Shown in pieces: positions 1-8,758 of a stretch of 21,415 bases of DNA (its first letter is position 1; each line of letters begins with the position of its first letter). The stretch spans positions 1 through 21,415 of the forward strand of contig JAUYTA010000177.1 in assembly GCA_030695265.1 (NCBI GenBank), given 5' to 3'. Position numbers and translations under genes: made by a program. The stretch comes from Bacteroidota bacterium (GTDB lineage Bacteria > Bacteroidota > Bacteroidia > Bacteroidales > Prolixibacteraceae). The notes beneath the pieces were generated by a model, which had not been told where the DNA came from, did no database searches, and was given only the letters and a program-made list of their open reading frames with translations.

Positions 1-684
1 ATTTCGAAAGACAAGTTTTTCTCCATTATTGCGCATGATTTAAAAAACCCGTTTAGCGTTCTGGTAAGTTATACCGGTTTGTTTAAAAGCGATCTCAAAT
101 TGTTTTCGGAAGAAGAGCTGAAACAAATCATTTCTGATTTAAACAGCGCTTCTGAAAACGGATTTAATCTGCTGCAAAACCTGTTACTTTGGACCCGATC
201 ACAAACAAACCGGATTCATGTGTACAAAACCAATTTTCAACTGATAGAGATTATTGAAAATGTAAAAGCATTGGTCGAACTGAATTTAATCGATAAAGAT
301 CAACAGTTGGAAACTGAAACAGAGGATAATTTAATGGTTTATGCTGATAAAGATATGTTTGCAACTGTATTGCGTAACTTGATTTTTAATGCAGTGAAAT
401 TCTCGCCAAAAGGTTCTTTAATCAGGGTAAAAGCCTTTTCAACAGATTCGCACGTTCAAATTGATGTCATTGATAATGGAGTTGGAATACCTTCCGGCTC
501 TATCGGAAAACTCTTCAGCATTGAAAATAATTCAGCCACCCATGGAACTGAAGGTGAAACCGGATCTGGTCTTGGATTGGTATTGTGTCAGGAATTTGTT
601 GCGAAAAATGATGGGAAAATATGGGTTGAAAGTACTCCCGGAAAAGGATCTGTATTTTCCTTTACTCTGCCTCTTTCCAAATAA
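1..684 (+). CDS. Sensor histidine kinase, C-terminal part (5' end outside window)
   Basis: The frame is open from base 1 and ends at TAA 682-684, giving 227 residues of the kinase core. Visible in order are the phosphoacceptor H box (FFSIIAHDLKNPF, with His at residue 12 of the fragment, bases 34-36), the N box (DMFATVLRNLIFNAVKFS), the G1 box (DNGVGIP) and the G2 box (GSGLGLVLCQEFV), ending in the usual GKGSVFSFTLPL strand. The protein autophosphorylates on His and would pass phosphate to a response regulator. The sensor part lies upstream and cannot be seen. Its core closely resembles the kinase at 12477-14405 (same FFSIIAHDLK box and LCxEFV motif). It converges on the BatA-like gene with no intergenic base, so the two stop codons are adjacent. 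Confidence 0.93.
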   Translation: MSKDKFFSIIAHDLKNPFSVLVSYTGLFKSDLKLFSEEELKQIISDLNSASENGFNLLQNLLLWTRSQTNRIHVYKTNFQLIEIIENVKALVELNLIDKDQQLETETEDNLMVYADKDMFATVLRNLIFNAVKFSPKGSLIRVKAFSTDSHVQIDVIDNGVGIPSGSIGKLFSIENNSATHGTEGETGSGLGLVLCQEFVAKNDGKIWVESTPGKGSVFSFTLPLSK

Positions 685-2733
685 TTATTTCCAGAACCTG
701 ATAACCGCCATTTCGCACAGCAGGAAAAAAATCGCCAGCATTACAAATAATTTCCAGAGTTGCTTCCCGTTGTTTAAATCCTGAAGTATTTCGCTGAATT
801 GTCCTTCACTTGCAGCAATCAACTGAATTTGTTTCAGGTTATTGTCATCAATCTGATCCTGAATATTTTCGGTAGTGTAATATTCAGGAATCGACTCTTT
901 TCTTGGAAAATTATACGACACCGACTGAATGGTTTCATCTCCGTCGGTGATTAAATAATGTCCTGCCCCATCAATTAAATCATTTAAATTCAGCTGTTTG
1001 TGTCCTATTCCTGAATTTCGGGCCGAAACCTTAAATTCCTCTTTTGTTTCGAGTTCGATCAATTTCAACTCATCCGGAAGTTGGTTTTGGTTCAGAACGA
1101 CCGGTTCGTCAACTTCCATTGAATAGGCATATTTTTGAGGCTCTTCGCTGTTCAAAACCATGTTATAAACAGTTGGAACAAAAACTACGTGTCGAATGAA
1201 ACTGAAATTACTTTTATCAATCGGAATTGCCGATGAATACACATTTCCATTTCCAAACCGGTATGTGCTCAGTGCATTTTTCCCATTCCTGAATTTTAGC
1301 AGTGGAGTTTCAATTTTTTGAATTTGCTCCGAAAATCGCAGAAATCCATGTATGACGGGCAAATCAGCATTTGCTTCCTGCTTTTTGAAAACTTCTTTGT
1401 ACAAGGCATGAGCGTAATTTATTTCCGAAATACTCATCGAAGCAGTGTCGAATGAAGTGACCGTATTGCCATTCAAACTGGCAAGCAGTGAATTGTAATC
1501 ATCAAAGTTGCTGGTTCTGTTGGGGAAAAGTACCAGCGAGCCACCTTGTTCAACAAACGAAATAAGCTCACTTTTTAATCCTGAACTTATTTTCTGGTTA
1601 CTGATCATGAAAATGCATTGGTAATTCTTTAACTGGGCAATTTGTACATTATTTTCAGGAAATTCATCGTAAGCAATCAGTTCGTCGCCTGCAAACAAGG
1701 CTTTCAGGTAGCCCGAACTATTGTTTAACGGATTGAAAATACCCAATGCTTTAATTTGCCCCCTCACTTTATAGCTCATGAAATACGAATTATCATAAAT
1801 TATCGGATAATCATCGAGTTCCACTTTGCACAACTGAATTCCCTGAGAGTTATTGGTATAATTGAGTTCAACGATTGATTCCTGCTGACCGGTGATGCTG
1901 ATATTTGAAATGGCGCGCAATGAATCGTTGATTGTCAGGCGAATGGGTATATTTTGATAGGCTTGCTCTGATAGGTTTTTCAAACGTACAAACAATTTTT
2001 CCTGTTGACCGATTTTCCGGCCAGGTACTTCAAACCAACACGAATCTATAAGGAGGTTGTTGGTTTTATCAGACTCGAAAGGCAACAAATAAGTCCATAC
2101 AGCTGAATCCGTTTTGAGGGTCTCAAAATCAATACTATTCTTTTGGAAATCGGATAAATAATAGAATATTTTGTCAGCTTTCTTTGTGGTTCCTGAAATT
2201 GAACGGATTACCTGTGCGTAAATTTCAGTAAATTTTGGCGACCGTGTACTTTCTTTTATTTCAGTAACCTGCTGATAGAATTGCTCTTTGCTCAAGAGAA
2301 ACTGATGTTGGGGAAGCAAATCGCTGGTCAGGATTAAATATTGAGTTCCGGCGCGGTATGAATTTGCAATTTCAATGGCTTTCAGCTTTGCCTGTTCGAG
2401 AATCTGACCTTTCTCGTTCACGTTTTTCATACTGAAAGTATTGTCGATATAAATGGCCACAATTTGCCGGGCAGCTTGCTGAGTCCTGTTGTTCAAAGGA
2501 ATATATGGCCGGCTAAATGCAAACACAAGCGAAGCAATTGCCAGTAAACGTGCAGTTAAGATTATCAACTGCTTTATTTGTGATTTTTTCCTCGTTTCCT
2601 TTTTGATCAATTTAAGTAAGGTAACATTGCTGAAATACAGTGTTTTATACCTTCTGAAATTGAACAAATGGATAATAACTGGAATAGCCAGGGCCAGCAA
2701 TGCAAAAAGAAAAACCGGATATAAAAAACTCAT
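685..2733 (-). CDS. BatA-domain / VWA-like membrane protein
   Basis: The product has 682 residues. It opens with the aerotolerance-regulator N-terminal (BatA) domain: a membrane helix at about 5-23, a basic loop with the FNFRRYKTLYFSNVTLLK signature, and a second helix at about 56-76. A von Willebrand A-like region follows, with a MIDAS-like IDNTFSM motif (Asp97; a variant of DxSxS). A long extracytoplasmic region follows, and the protein ends in one membrane helix (about 659-679) with a short basic tail. Family members are inner-membrane proteins of Bacteroidota; their exact role is not settled. It is the last gene of the parA operon, 28 bp after the transglycosylase gene. The domain call is firm, the cellular function is not. 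Confidence 0.88.
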   Translation of the reverse strand: MSFLYPVFLFALLALAIPVIIHLFNFRRYKTLYFSNVTLLKLIKKETRKKSQIKQLIILTARLLAIASLVFAFSRPYIPLNNRTQQAARQIVAIYIDNTFSMKNVNEKGQILEQAKLKAIEIANSYRAGTQYLILTSDLLPQHQFLLSKEQFYQQVTEIKESTRSPKFTEIYAQVIRSISGTTKKADKIFYYLSDFQKNSIDFETLKTDSAVWTYLLPFESDKTNNLLIDSCWFEVPGRKIGQQEKLFVRLKNLSEQAYQNIPIRLTINDSLRAISNISITGQQESIVELNYTNNSQGIQLCKVELDDYPIIYDNSYFMSYKVRGQIKALGIFNPLNNSSGYLKALFAGDELIAYDEFPENNVQIAQLKNYQCIFMISNQKISSGLKSELISFVEQGGSLVLFPNRTSNFDDYNSLLASLNGNTVTSFDTASMSISEINYAHALYKEVFKKQEANADLPVIHGFLRFSEQIQKIETPLLKFRNGKNALSTYRFGNGNVYSSAIPIDKSNFSFIRHVVFVPTVYNMVLNSEEPQKYAYSMEVDEPVVLNQNQLPDELKLIELETKEEFKVSARNSGIGHKQLNLNDLIDGAGHYLITDGDETIQSVSYNFPRKESIPEYYTTENIQDQIDDNNLKQIQLIAASEGQFSEILQDLNNGKQLWKLFVMLAIFFLLCEMAVIRFWK

Positions 2734-2761
2734 TTTTGTTCAGTTTTTTCAAAATTAGTTA

Positions 2762-4420
2762 TCAGGTTTTTGGCATGATCTTCAGTTTTTGACCAACCAT
2801 CAGGCTTTCTGCAGCCTTTATATTATTGATTTTCATGATATCCTGATTTGATATTCCCGGAAATTTACGTGCAATTGTCCATAAGTTGTCACCCTGGCGA
2901 ACTGTGTAATACACAAAATCTAAATTTGAGCCATTATTTTGGGAGGTAACAGTTGTATTCTTTTCGGTTGGGCTGGTTGCAACTTTGTTTGCCGTTGAAG
3001 AAAAAGTTGGCTTTTTGTTGAGCGATTTCTGTTTCTCTGCGTGACTCATTTTATTCAGATGACTATAATATTCTCCCTGGCCATCAGTAACATAAATGGT
3101 AAGATTTTGTCCGGCTTTTATGAAATTTTTGCGTAATTTATTCCAATATTGAATGTCAGAAACCCGTACCCGGAACCAGGCAGAAATAGCGCCAAGATTA
3201 TCGCCTGATTTAACGGTATAAATTACCTTGTCGCGTCCTTTAAAATCGCCCGATTCTACACTGACATACTTGGTTTGAGGATTAACAATTTCGTTGTTGG
3301 GAAAGAATTCGTTTCTCCGATGGTTGCGAATTGAGACTTCATTTTCCAGATAGGCTGAAATCTCATCCTGAGGTAATACAAGACTGTACGCTTTTACTTT
3401 GCTGGCCGGAATAATGTCGCGGCGGTATTGTGGGTTCAGGGTCCGTATTTGCGCCATAGACATTCCGATGACTTCCGAAATTTGGTCGAAATGAAGGTAT
3501 TCATTCACCATTATGGTGTCGGTAATAATCGGGAATGTAGGTAGTAGCGGATAAATATTGTGATTCTGATAAAAGTTCATTACATAATTGGCTGCAATAA
3601 ATGCCGGCACATAACCACGTGTTTCTTTTGGCAAATTGTAATAAATTTTCCAGTAGTCGCGCGCATTTCCCGACCGTTTTATTGCTTTGTTAACGTTTCC
3701 GGGGCCGCAATTGTAGGCAGCAATTACAAGGTGCCAGTCGTTGTAAATATTGTATAGATCACGCAGATACCTTACTGCTGCATCTGTTGCTTTTAAAGGG
3801 TCGCGGCGTTCATCTACAAATGTGCCTATTTCAAGCTTGTACATTTTTCCGGTTGGGTACATAAACTGCCATAGTCCGACAGCGCTGGCACTTGAATTTG
3901 CTCCGGGATTCAAGGCTGACTCAATAATCGGAAGATATTTTAGTTCCATTGGCAAACCATATTTGGCCAACGATTCTTCAAACATAGGGAAATAATAATT
4001 AGCAAGGCCAAGCATTACCGCTACCTGTTTAGGTTTACGATTGGTGTACATGGCAATGTAACTTTTAACCGTTGAATTATAGGAAAGACTAACTGCAGAT
4101 TGCATTGATTGAAGCCTTTGGATGTAAACCGAGTCAGGAAGGATTTGTCTTAGGGTGTCGGCTTCAGCAAGTTGCGTACTATCTAGGAGAAATACGTTTT
4201 GAACATACCAGCTGTTCAGCATACTATCGAGCTTGTCTGAAAAATATTTATTTAAGTTTTCATCAGGAATTTCATAATATTTTTCATATCCGTTCAGTGT
4301 GTCAAGCGATGCAACACCAATGGTACAAACCCTTAAAATATTTTCTTTTTTTGTTCCGGAGGCCGAAGCGCTAAAACCGGTAATTGCTAGTAGTAAAACT
4401 GCTATTTGCAATATTCTCAT
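2762..4420 (-). CDS. MltD-like lytic transglycosylase with LysM domains
   Basis: The product has 552 residues and an N-terminal signal peptide (about 1-21). The SLT transglycosylase domain spans about 145-265. Its catalytic Glu is E167 in YLPIIESALNP, followed by the GLWQFM motif and AAYNCGPGNV. This fold cleaves peptidoglycan glycan strands and leaves 1,6-anhydro-MurNAc ends. A degenerate LysM-like stretch lies at about 303-350. Two clear LysM repeats follow (about 399-444, YTVKSGDNLGAI; about 503-548, YTVRQGDNLWTI), joined by a Ser/Thr/Asn-rich linker. LysM repeats bind GlcNAc chains, so the enzyme should act on the cell wall in the periplasm. It lies 23 bp after the DUF5683 gene. The order parA-parB-DUF5683-LysM transglycosylase is common in Bacteroidota. 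Confidence 0.94.
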   Translation of the reverse strand: MRILQIAVLLLAITGFSASASGTKKENILRVCTIGVASLDTLNGYEKYYEIPDENLNKYFSDKLDSMLNSWYVQNVFLLDSTQLAEADTLRQILPDSVYIQRLQSMQSAVSLSYNSTVKSYIAMYTNRKPKQVAVMLGLANYYFPMFEESLAKYGLPMELKYLPIIESALNPGANSSASAVGLWQFMYPTGKMYKLEIGTFVDERRDPLKATDAAVRYLRDLYNIYNDWHLVIAAYNCGPGNVNKAIKRSGNARDYWKIYYNLPKETRGYVPAFIAANYVMNFYQNHNIYPLLPTFPIITDTIMVNEYLHFDQISEVIGMSMAQIRTLNPQYRRDIIPASKVKAYSLVLPQDEISAYLENEVSIRNHRRNEFFPNNEIVNPQTKYVSVESGDFKGRDKVIYTVKSGDNLGAISAWFRVRVSDIQYWNKLRKNFIKAGQNLTIYVTDGQGEYYSHLNKMSHAEKQKSLNKKPTFSSTANKVATSPTEKNTTVTSQNNGSNLDFVYYTVRQGDNLWTIARKFPGISNQDIMKINNIKAAESLMVGQKLKIMPKT

Positions 4421-4443
4421 ATCTTATTCTTTTAGTTAGAATT

Positions 4444-5064
4444 TTAAAATGTAATTCTGCAATGTATCCCAATCATTTTATTATCCATACACATTATTTG
4501 TCCAGGCGTCCAGTTAAACGTTAAATCGTCGCTGATATCGAAGTTGAAAAAATGGGCATCAACACTCGCATCGATAATATTTACTGCATAAAAAACGACG
4601 GTTCCGATCACTACCAAATCCCTGTTTCGCCTCCAATAGTCTTTTGCACTTTTCAAACGTTCAGTAAACTGACTAATCTTATCGGGCTGCAGGAATCCGG
4701 GATTAACAGTCAGGCGCGTGTATGAAATCGTATTTGGATCATCATCAATAATATCAGAGTATGCCTGCCTGTATTTGACGTATTCTTCGTTGTTAAAGTT
4801 AATAAAGTATCCTAATGCGGCAAACCCGCCATATACAATCGGAACTTTCCAGTATTTCCGGTTGTAAATCTGACCAAGTCCGGGCAAAACGGCCGAATAA
4901 ATCGTTGCTTTTCTTGGCGAATGAAAGGTTTTAGTTTTTTTTTCCGGTATGGAATCCTGGTAAGTTTTCTGTCCAAAGGCAGAAAATCCTGTTGCGAAAA
5001 ACAGGATTACAAGAAAACAGATGGTAAAATGCCTTACCGGTGCCGGTTGATTTTTTTTATACAT
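4444..5064 (-). CDS. DUF5683 family membrane protein
   Basis: The product has 206 residues with a signal peptide or first membrane helix at about 13-31. The conserved DUF5683 block follows at about 51-90 (RKATIYSAVLPGLGQIYNRK, then KVPIVYGGFAALGYFI), and another hydrophobic segment lies at about 150-165 (VVIGTVVFYAVNIIDASVDA). The family is restricted mainly to Bacteroidota and has no established function. Its start codon lies inside parB: the two genes share 8 bp (5057-5064), which suggests translational coupling. A run of eight A follows the second codon. Position between chromosome segregation genes and a wall hydrolase suggests an envelope role, but this is inference only. Confidence 0.9.
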   Translation of the reverse strand: MYKKNQPAPVRHFTICFLVILFFATGFSAFGQKTYQDSIPEKKTKTFHSPRKATIYSAVLPGLGQIYNRKYWKVPIVYGGFAALGYFINFNNEEYVKYRQAYSDIIDDDPNTISYTRLTVNPGFLQPDKISQFTERLKSAKDYWRRNRDLVVIGTVVFYAVNIIDASVDAHFFNFDISDDLTFNWTPGQIMCMDNKMIGIHCRITF

Positions 5065-5941
5065 TTATTTTGTCGAGGATTCCTAAAATTCTTTCCAGGT
5101 CTTTTGTTGAACCAAAAGGAATTACAATTTTTCCCTTTCCACCCTGATCCATCCTGAAGTCAATTTTCGAATCGAAGAATTTACTCAGATGGTTATTTAA
5201 ATCTACGTATTCACTGGGGAATTTTGGTTTTACAGCTTTTTCTTCAGGCTTAAAACTTGAGTTATCTTCGTTGTAGTTTCTAACTAGTTCCTCCACCCTG
5301 CGAACTGAAAAATCATTTTTCAGGGTTTCATCATAAATCATCAACTGCATTTCCGAATCTTTGATATTTACCAACGCGCGCGCATGTCCCATCGAAATGT
5401 TCTTTTCAACAATTCCTTTCTGTATTTTTGCAGGAAGTTTCAAAAGCCTTAAATAATTGGTAACCGTAGAGCGTTTTTTTCCAACCCGGTCACTTAAATC
5501 TTCCTGCGTTAGTTTGCATTCTTCAATCAAACGCTGGTAACTAAGGGCGATTTCAATGGCATCGAGGTCTTCGCGCTGAATATTTTCAACAAGCGCCATT
5601 TCAAGCATTCCTTCGTCGTTGGCGGTGCGCACAAAAGCGGGAATGGTGGTTAGTCCGGCAATTTTAGCCGCCCTGAACCTTCTTTCCCCGGCAATTATCT
5701 GAAATTGGTTGTTGTCAGTTTTCCGCAGCGTAATGGGTTGAATAATACCTAATTCCCTTATCGAAGCAGCCAATTCGTTCAATGTCTCTTCATCAAATGT
5801 AGTGCGGGGCTGATAAGGATTGGCAACAATTTTTGAAATCTCAACTTCACTAATCGACGATCTGACCTCATTAAAATTATAAGTGTCGGCTCCATCGATC
5901 AAAGCGCCCAAACCTCTTCCCAATACGTTCTTTTTTGCCAT
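5057..5941 (-). CDS. parB: Chromosome partitioning protein ParB
   Basis: The product has 294 residues if it starts at ATG 5941, giving MAKKNVLGRGLGALI, the canonical ParB N-terminus. A TTG two codons upstream is possible but less likely. The N-terminal CTPase/clamp domain shows NPYQPR, GERRFRA (about 85-91) and ENIQREDL (about 119-126). A helix-turn-helix follows (about 144-168, LTQEDLSDRVGKKRSTVTNY) that would read parS, and a C-terminal dimerisation part ends the protein. ParB loads on parS, spreads as a CTP-dependent clamp and is moved by ParA. It lies 13 bp after parA and overlaps the DUF5683 start. I found no parS palindrome in this window. Confidence 0.96.
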   Translation of the reverse strand: MAKKNVLGRGLGALIDGADTYNFNEVRSSISEVEISKIVANPYQPRTTFDEETLNELAASIRELGIIQPITLRKTDNNQFQIIAGERRFRAAKIAGLTTIPAFVRTANDEGMLEMALVENIQREDLDAIEIALSYQRLIEECKLTQEDLSDRVGKKRSTVTNYLRLLKLPAKIQKGIVEKNISMGHARALVNIKDSEMQLMIYDETLKNDFSVRRVEELVRNYNEDNSSFKPEEKAVKPKFPSEYVDLNNHLSKFFDSKIDFRMDQGGKGKIVIPFGSTKDLERILGILDKINV

Positions 5942-5954
5942 AATCAAAAGGTTC

Positions 5955-6755
5955 TTATTCTATAATTTTGTTTGAATTTTTTATTTTCGTTAATCCGTTG
6001 TTTTGGAGTAGTTCGCGTGCAAGGTTCATGTATGAAGCTGATCCTTTGGATGTTGCATCGTAAAGTATTGCCGGTTGTCCATAACTTGGGGCTTCGCTAA
6101 GTTTAATATTGCGATGAATAACCGATTCGAATACCATTTCCTGAAAGTGCTTTTTAACTTCTTCAAGCACCTGGTTCGATAAGTTTAACCGCGAATCGTA
6201 CATGGTGAGCAGAAATCCTTCAATTTCAAGTTCCGGATGTAATTTGGTCTGAATTATCTTGATGGTATTCAGTAGTTTACCCAGTCCTTCGAGCGCAAAA
6301 TATTCGCATTGAACAGGAATTATTACTGAATCAGCAGCAGTCAAAGAATTGACGGTGATAAGTCCAAGTGATGGAGAACAGTCAATAAAAATGAAATCGT
6401 AATCATCCCTGATCTTTTCGATAACATGGCGCAATACTTTTTCGCGGTTGGGCAAATTGAGCATTTCAATTTCAGCACCAACCAAATCGATGTGCGACGG
6501 AATCAGATCTAATCCGGGTATCTCAGTATTCAATATTATTTTTCGTGGATCGAGCTCATCTACAATACATTCATAAATGCTTGTTTTAACATTCCTGACA
6601 TCGAAGCCAACGCCGGATGTTGCATTGGCCTGAGGATCAGCATCAATTATCAATACTTTATACTCTAAAACGGCCAGACTTGCTGCCAGATTGATCGCTG
6701 TCGTTGTCTTCCCAACGCCTCCCTTTTGGTTAGCAAGCGCTATTACTTTTCCCAT
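5955..6755 (-). CDS. parA: Chromosome partitioning ATPase ParA (Soj)
   Basis: The product has 266 residues, typical of chromosomal ParA/Soj without an N-terminal DNA-binding extension. It has the deviant Walker A motif near the N-terminus (QKGGVGKTTTAI, about 10-21), DADPQANAT (about 38-46), the Walker B region FIDCSPSLG (about 123-131) and the family's NRGL-like QCEYFALEGL segment. It binds ATP as a dimer on nucleoid DNA and drives ParB-bound origins apart. It is the first gene of the minus-strand operon continuing through parB, the DUF5683 gene, the transglycosylase gene and the BatA-like gene. A perfect -7 box lies about 27 bp upstream of the start codon. Confidence 0.97.
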   Translation of the reverse strand: MGKVIALANQKGGVGKTTTAINLAASLAVLEYKVLIIDADPQANATSGVGFDVRNVKTSIYECIVDELDPRKIILNTEIPGLDLIPSHIDLVGAEIEMLNLPNREKVLRHVIEKIRDDYDFIFIDCSPSLGLITVNSLTAADSVIIPVQCEYFALEGLGKLLNTIKIIQTKLHPELEIEGFLLTMYDSRLNLSNQVLEEVKKHFQEMVFESVIHRNIKLSEAPSYGQPAILYDATSKGSASYMNLARELLQNNGLTKIKNSNKIIE

Positions 6756-6781
6756 ATAAAAACTGCTTGTTTGATAAGTTT

Positions 6782-6789
6782 CAAAGTTA
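6782..6789 (-). promoter_or_regulatory. Candidate -7 promoter box for the parA operon
   Basis: On the minus strand the bases read TAACTTTG, a full match to the Bacteroidota sigma-ABfr -7 consensus TAnnTTTG. Transcription would start near 6775, about 20 nt before the parA ATG. The -33 element (TTTG) is not well conserved at the expected distance, so the call rests on the -7 box and position. Confidence 0.5.
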
Positions 6790-6893
6790 ATATTTTAAAC
6801 AGAAACAGGTTGTGAATATTTATTAATTAAACTTAATCGTGATCTAAGTTCTTGATTTATTGTTTGATGCAATGTGTTAAGGAAATTACAGAT

Positions 6894-7895
6894 CTACTTT
6901 AGAAGCTGATATTTTTTTGCTTCTTTTTTCAGCAGTTCAGAATCGATGGGTACAACTCCAAGTTTTTCGCAAACAAGTCCGCCCGCCAGATTTGAAAGTT
7001 GAGCCATAAACGGGATGGGCAATCCGGCTGCCAAACAGAGACTTGCTGCGGCAATTACAGTATCGCCCGCACCTGAAACATCAGCAATATCGCGCACTTC
7101 TGCCGGATAGTAATGTTGTTTCTCTCCATTGGTCAGAAATACGCCCAATTCGGATAAAGTAATAAAGAGCAACCCGATTTTATTCTCCTTCTTAAAAATA
7201 TCCGAAATCTTTTTCAGTTCTTCCATATCAGTTTTTTCAACCAATAATTTTAGTCCTTCCTTAAATTCCTTGAAATTTGGTTTAAATAAATCAACCTGTT
7301 GGTAATTATTGAAATTTCTGATTTTCGGGTCGGCCGCAATCAGAATATGTTTTGATTTTGCCAGTTCAACTACATTTTTAATGAGCCAGGGCGTGATAAG
7401 TCCTTTGTCGTAATCGACAAATACTACTATGTGTATCTTCTGGGCTTCAATGATCGTTTTTATACGGTCAAATATTAGTTGCTCGAATTCATGGTCAATC
7501 AAAGTTGAAACTTCCTGATCAACCCTTGAAATTTGCTGACCTCCGCTGATGATTCGTGTTTTAACCGTAGTAATCCGGGTTGGATCAATGAAAATTCCCT
7601 GTGTTGGTAATTTTTTTTCCTGCATCAATTCTTCGAAAATGCGGCCTTTTTCATCATTTCCGATAATTGATATCAGTATTGGCGTTGCGCCAAGTGCCTG
7701 AATATTCAGAGAAACATTTCCGGCACCACCCAGTCGGCTTTCTTGTTTGGTAACAGTTACAATCGGAATCGGAGCTTCCGGAGATATGCGGTCAACTTTT
7801 CCCCACAAATAGTTATCTACCATAGCATCGCCGATAACCAATACATTTAATTCCGAAAATTTACTGAATACCTGTTCTATATTGATTTTTTTCAC
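6894..7895 (-). CDS. rfaE1: D-glycero-beta-D-manno-heptose-7-phosphate kinase (PfkB family)
   Basis: The product has 333 residues of the ribokinase/PfkB fold. The N-terminus carries the RfaE domain I pattern: VIGDAMVDNYLWGKVDRISPEAP (about 20-42) and GGAGNVSLN (56-64). ADPKIRNF lies at about 188-195, and the anion-hole/catalytic motif DVSGAGDT has the catalytic base Asp278. Such kinases phosphorylate heptose 7-phosphate at C1 in ADP-heptose synthesis for lipopolysaccharide core. The length matches the stand-alone kinase (HldA type): there is no C-terminal nucleotidyltransferase domain, so the adenylyl transfer must be done by another protein. No heptose genes adjoin it here. The PfkB assignment is certain; the substrate follows from the RfaE-like motifs. 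Confidence 0.88.
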   Translation of the reverse strand: MKKINIEQVFSKFSELNVLVIGDAMVDNYLWGKVDRISPEAPIPIVTVTKQESRLGGAGNVSLNIQALGATPILISIIGNDEKGRIFEELMQEKKLPTQGIFIDPTRITTVKTRIISGGQQISRVDQEVSTLIDHEFEQLIFDRIKTIIEAQKIHIVVFVDYDKGLITPWLIKNVVELAKSKHILIAADPKIRNFNNYQQVDLFKPNFKEFKEGLKLLVEKTDMEELKKISDIFKKENKIGLLFITLSELGVFLTNGEKQHYYPAEVRDIADVSGAGDTVIAAASLCLAAGLPIPFMAQLSNLAGGLVCEKLGVVPIDSELLKKEAKKYQLLK

Positions 7896-7917
7896 TTTCT
7901 GTTTTTTTCTCGAAGCA

Positions 7918-7925
7918 CAAAAGTA
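7918..7925 (-). promoter_or_regulatory. Candidate -7 promoter box for the heptose kinase gene
   Basis: On the minus strand the bases read TACTTTTG, a full match to TAnnTTTG, 23 bp upstream of the ATG at 7895. Transcription would begin near 7911. No convincing TTTG is seen at the -33 position. If this box is used, the kinase gene is transcribed separately from the structured RNA candidate upstream of it. Confidence 0.5.
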
Positions 7926-7984
7926 GTAAAATTAAGTGCTAAAAAAATGATAAAACGGGCTCAAATAGGAGTAGGACTTTAAAA

Positions 7985-8558
7985 CACCAATGGGAACAAT
8001 CCTTTACGGAAAGTTCCCATTCATCTTTGGTTAACCCGAAGGTTTTCCTAAGTGCCAAACTACGGTTATTATAACTGGCTGATCCATCCGGTTTCTCCAA
8101 CCATTTTTCCCAGCCTCTAGCTTTCCTGTATTGCTTGTTACAGCTTTACGTTCCAGCTGTTCGTTCGGCATTTCCGAAGAAATAGCCTTCCCGAACGAAG
8201 TTCCATTAAAGCCACCTTTGTTTCATCCGTTTTTTCAAACTTCTGATCGGTGAAAAACTACTTTCGATCCGGAGATCGTTTCGCTTTCAGTTCGACTTGG
8301 AAGAAACCGAAGTTTCTTTTTGTCTCACGCTTTTTTGAATCAACATTTAAATGAACTTTTGACGGTCCTTTCGTTTGATGCTGAACATTGCAATTTAATG
8401 CTGCGGTTCGAACTTCAGCTCTTTCTGAATGCGGATCCGGAGACCCGGGTGATCAGGTTTGGGGTTCAATTAAGTACCTTCTTCCTTTTCCATTCATTCG
8501 AAGCAGTTTTTTATCGCTCGTCTGATGGAATAAATTTAATACATATTTGGCACTAAAA
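7985..8558 (-). ncRNA. Large structured RNA candidate, class not recognised
   Basis: There is no credible protein gene here, but the minus strand folds densely. Five hairpins carry C(UNCG)G tetraloops: 8432-8447 (CGGGTC-TCCG-GATCCG), 8301-8318 (AAGAAAC-TTCG-GTTTCTT), 8265-8278 (CGATC-TCCG-GATCG), 8160-8199 (outer 9-bp arm, inner ATTTC-TTCG-GAAAT) and 8033-8044 (AACC-TTCG-GGTT). Other stems are 8414-8429, 8140-8160, 8077-8115 (enclosing 8090-8102) and 7989-8021. A long-range stem joins 8546-8554 to 8051-8059 (AGTGCCAAA) and closes a domain of about 500 nt. Pairs such as G-U in the first hairpin exist only on the minus strand, and UNCG loops also arise only there. Motifs of RNase P RNA, tmRNA, SRP RNA and group II domain V were not found. 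Ends are approximate. Confidence 0.6.
7989..8021 (-). terminator. 3' hairpin of the RNA candidate, possible terminator
   Basis: The arms AATGGGAAC and GTTCCCATT pair perfectly over 9 bp. An inner 3-bp stem (TCC/GGA) is separated by a symmetric 2x2 internal loop, with a 5-nt apical loop. On the minus strand the hairpin is followed by GGTGTTTTAAAG, a weak T-tract. It could end the structured RNA before the heptose kinase promoter, or simply be its last domain. Confidence 0.4.
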
Positions 8559-8758
8559 GCAAGCTTTTTCGTAGTTTTGATTCAACTCAGTATAATCCGA
8601 AGTTATAAACAATTGTTGATAACTTTTTGGTGCATTTAAGCTCTAATAATTCAATTGTTTAGACCAACAGCCTGCCTTTAAAATGATACTTGTTAACAAT
8701 TTTTAAAACTGTATTTAAGCGATAATTTATCCAATTTTCACTCTTTTTAATTGATTTT
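8559..8758. other. AT-rich spacer upstream of the RNA candidate
   Basis: There is no reading frame of note in these 200 bp, which lie between the end of the YkgJ-like gene and the RNA candidate. On the minus strand TAACTTCG (8598-8605) matches seven of eight positions of a TAnnTTTG -7 box and would start transcription near 8591, just outside the closing stem of the RNA. A small AAAAGC/GCTTTT inverted repeat lies at about 8556-8569. Neither is strong. Confidence 0.25.

Noticed and set aside
3605..3625. CACGTG core as a possible parS site
   Set aside because: parS needs GTT and AAC arms placed symmetrically around CACGTG. The flanks here (ATAAC and TTTCT) do not match, and the site lies inside the transglycosylase gene.
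8320..8556. 78-codon plus-strand frame inside the RNA candidate
   Set aside because: It runs antisense through the UNCG hairpins, resembles no protein I know, and has no promoter or start context. The folding pattern explains the region better.
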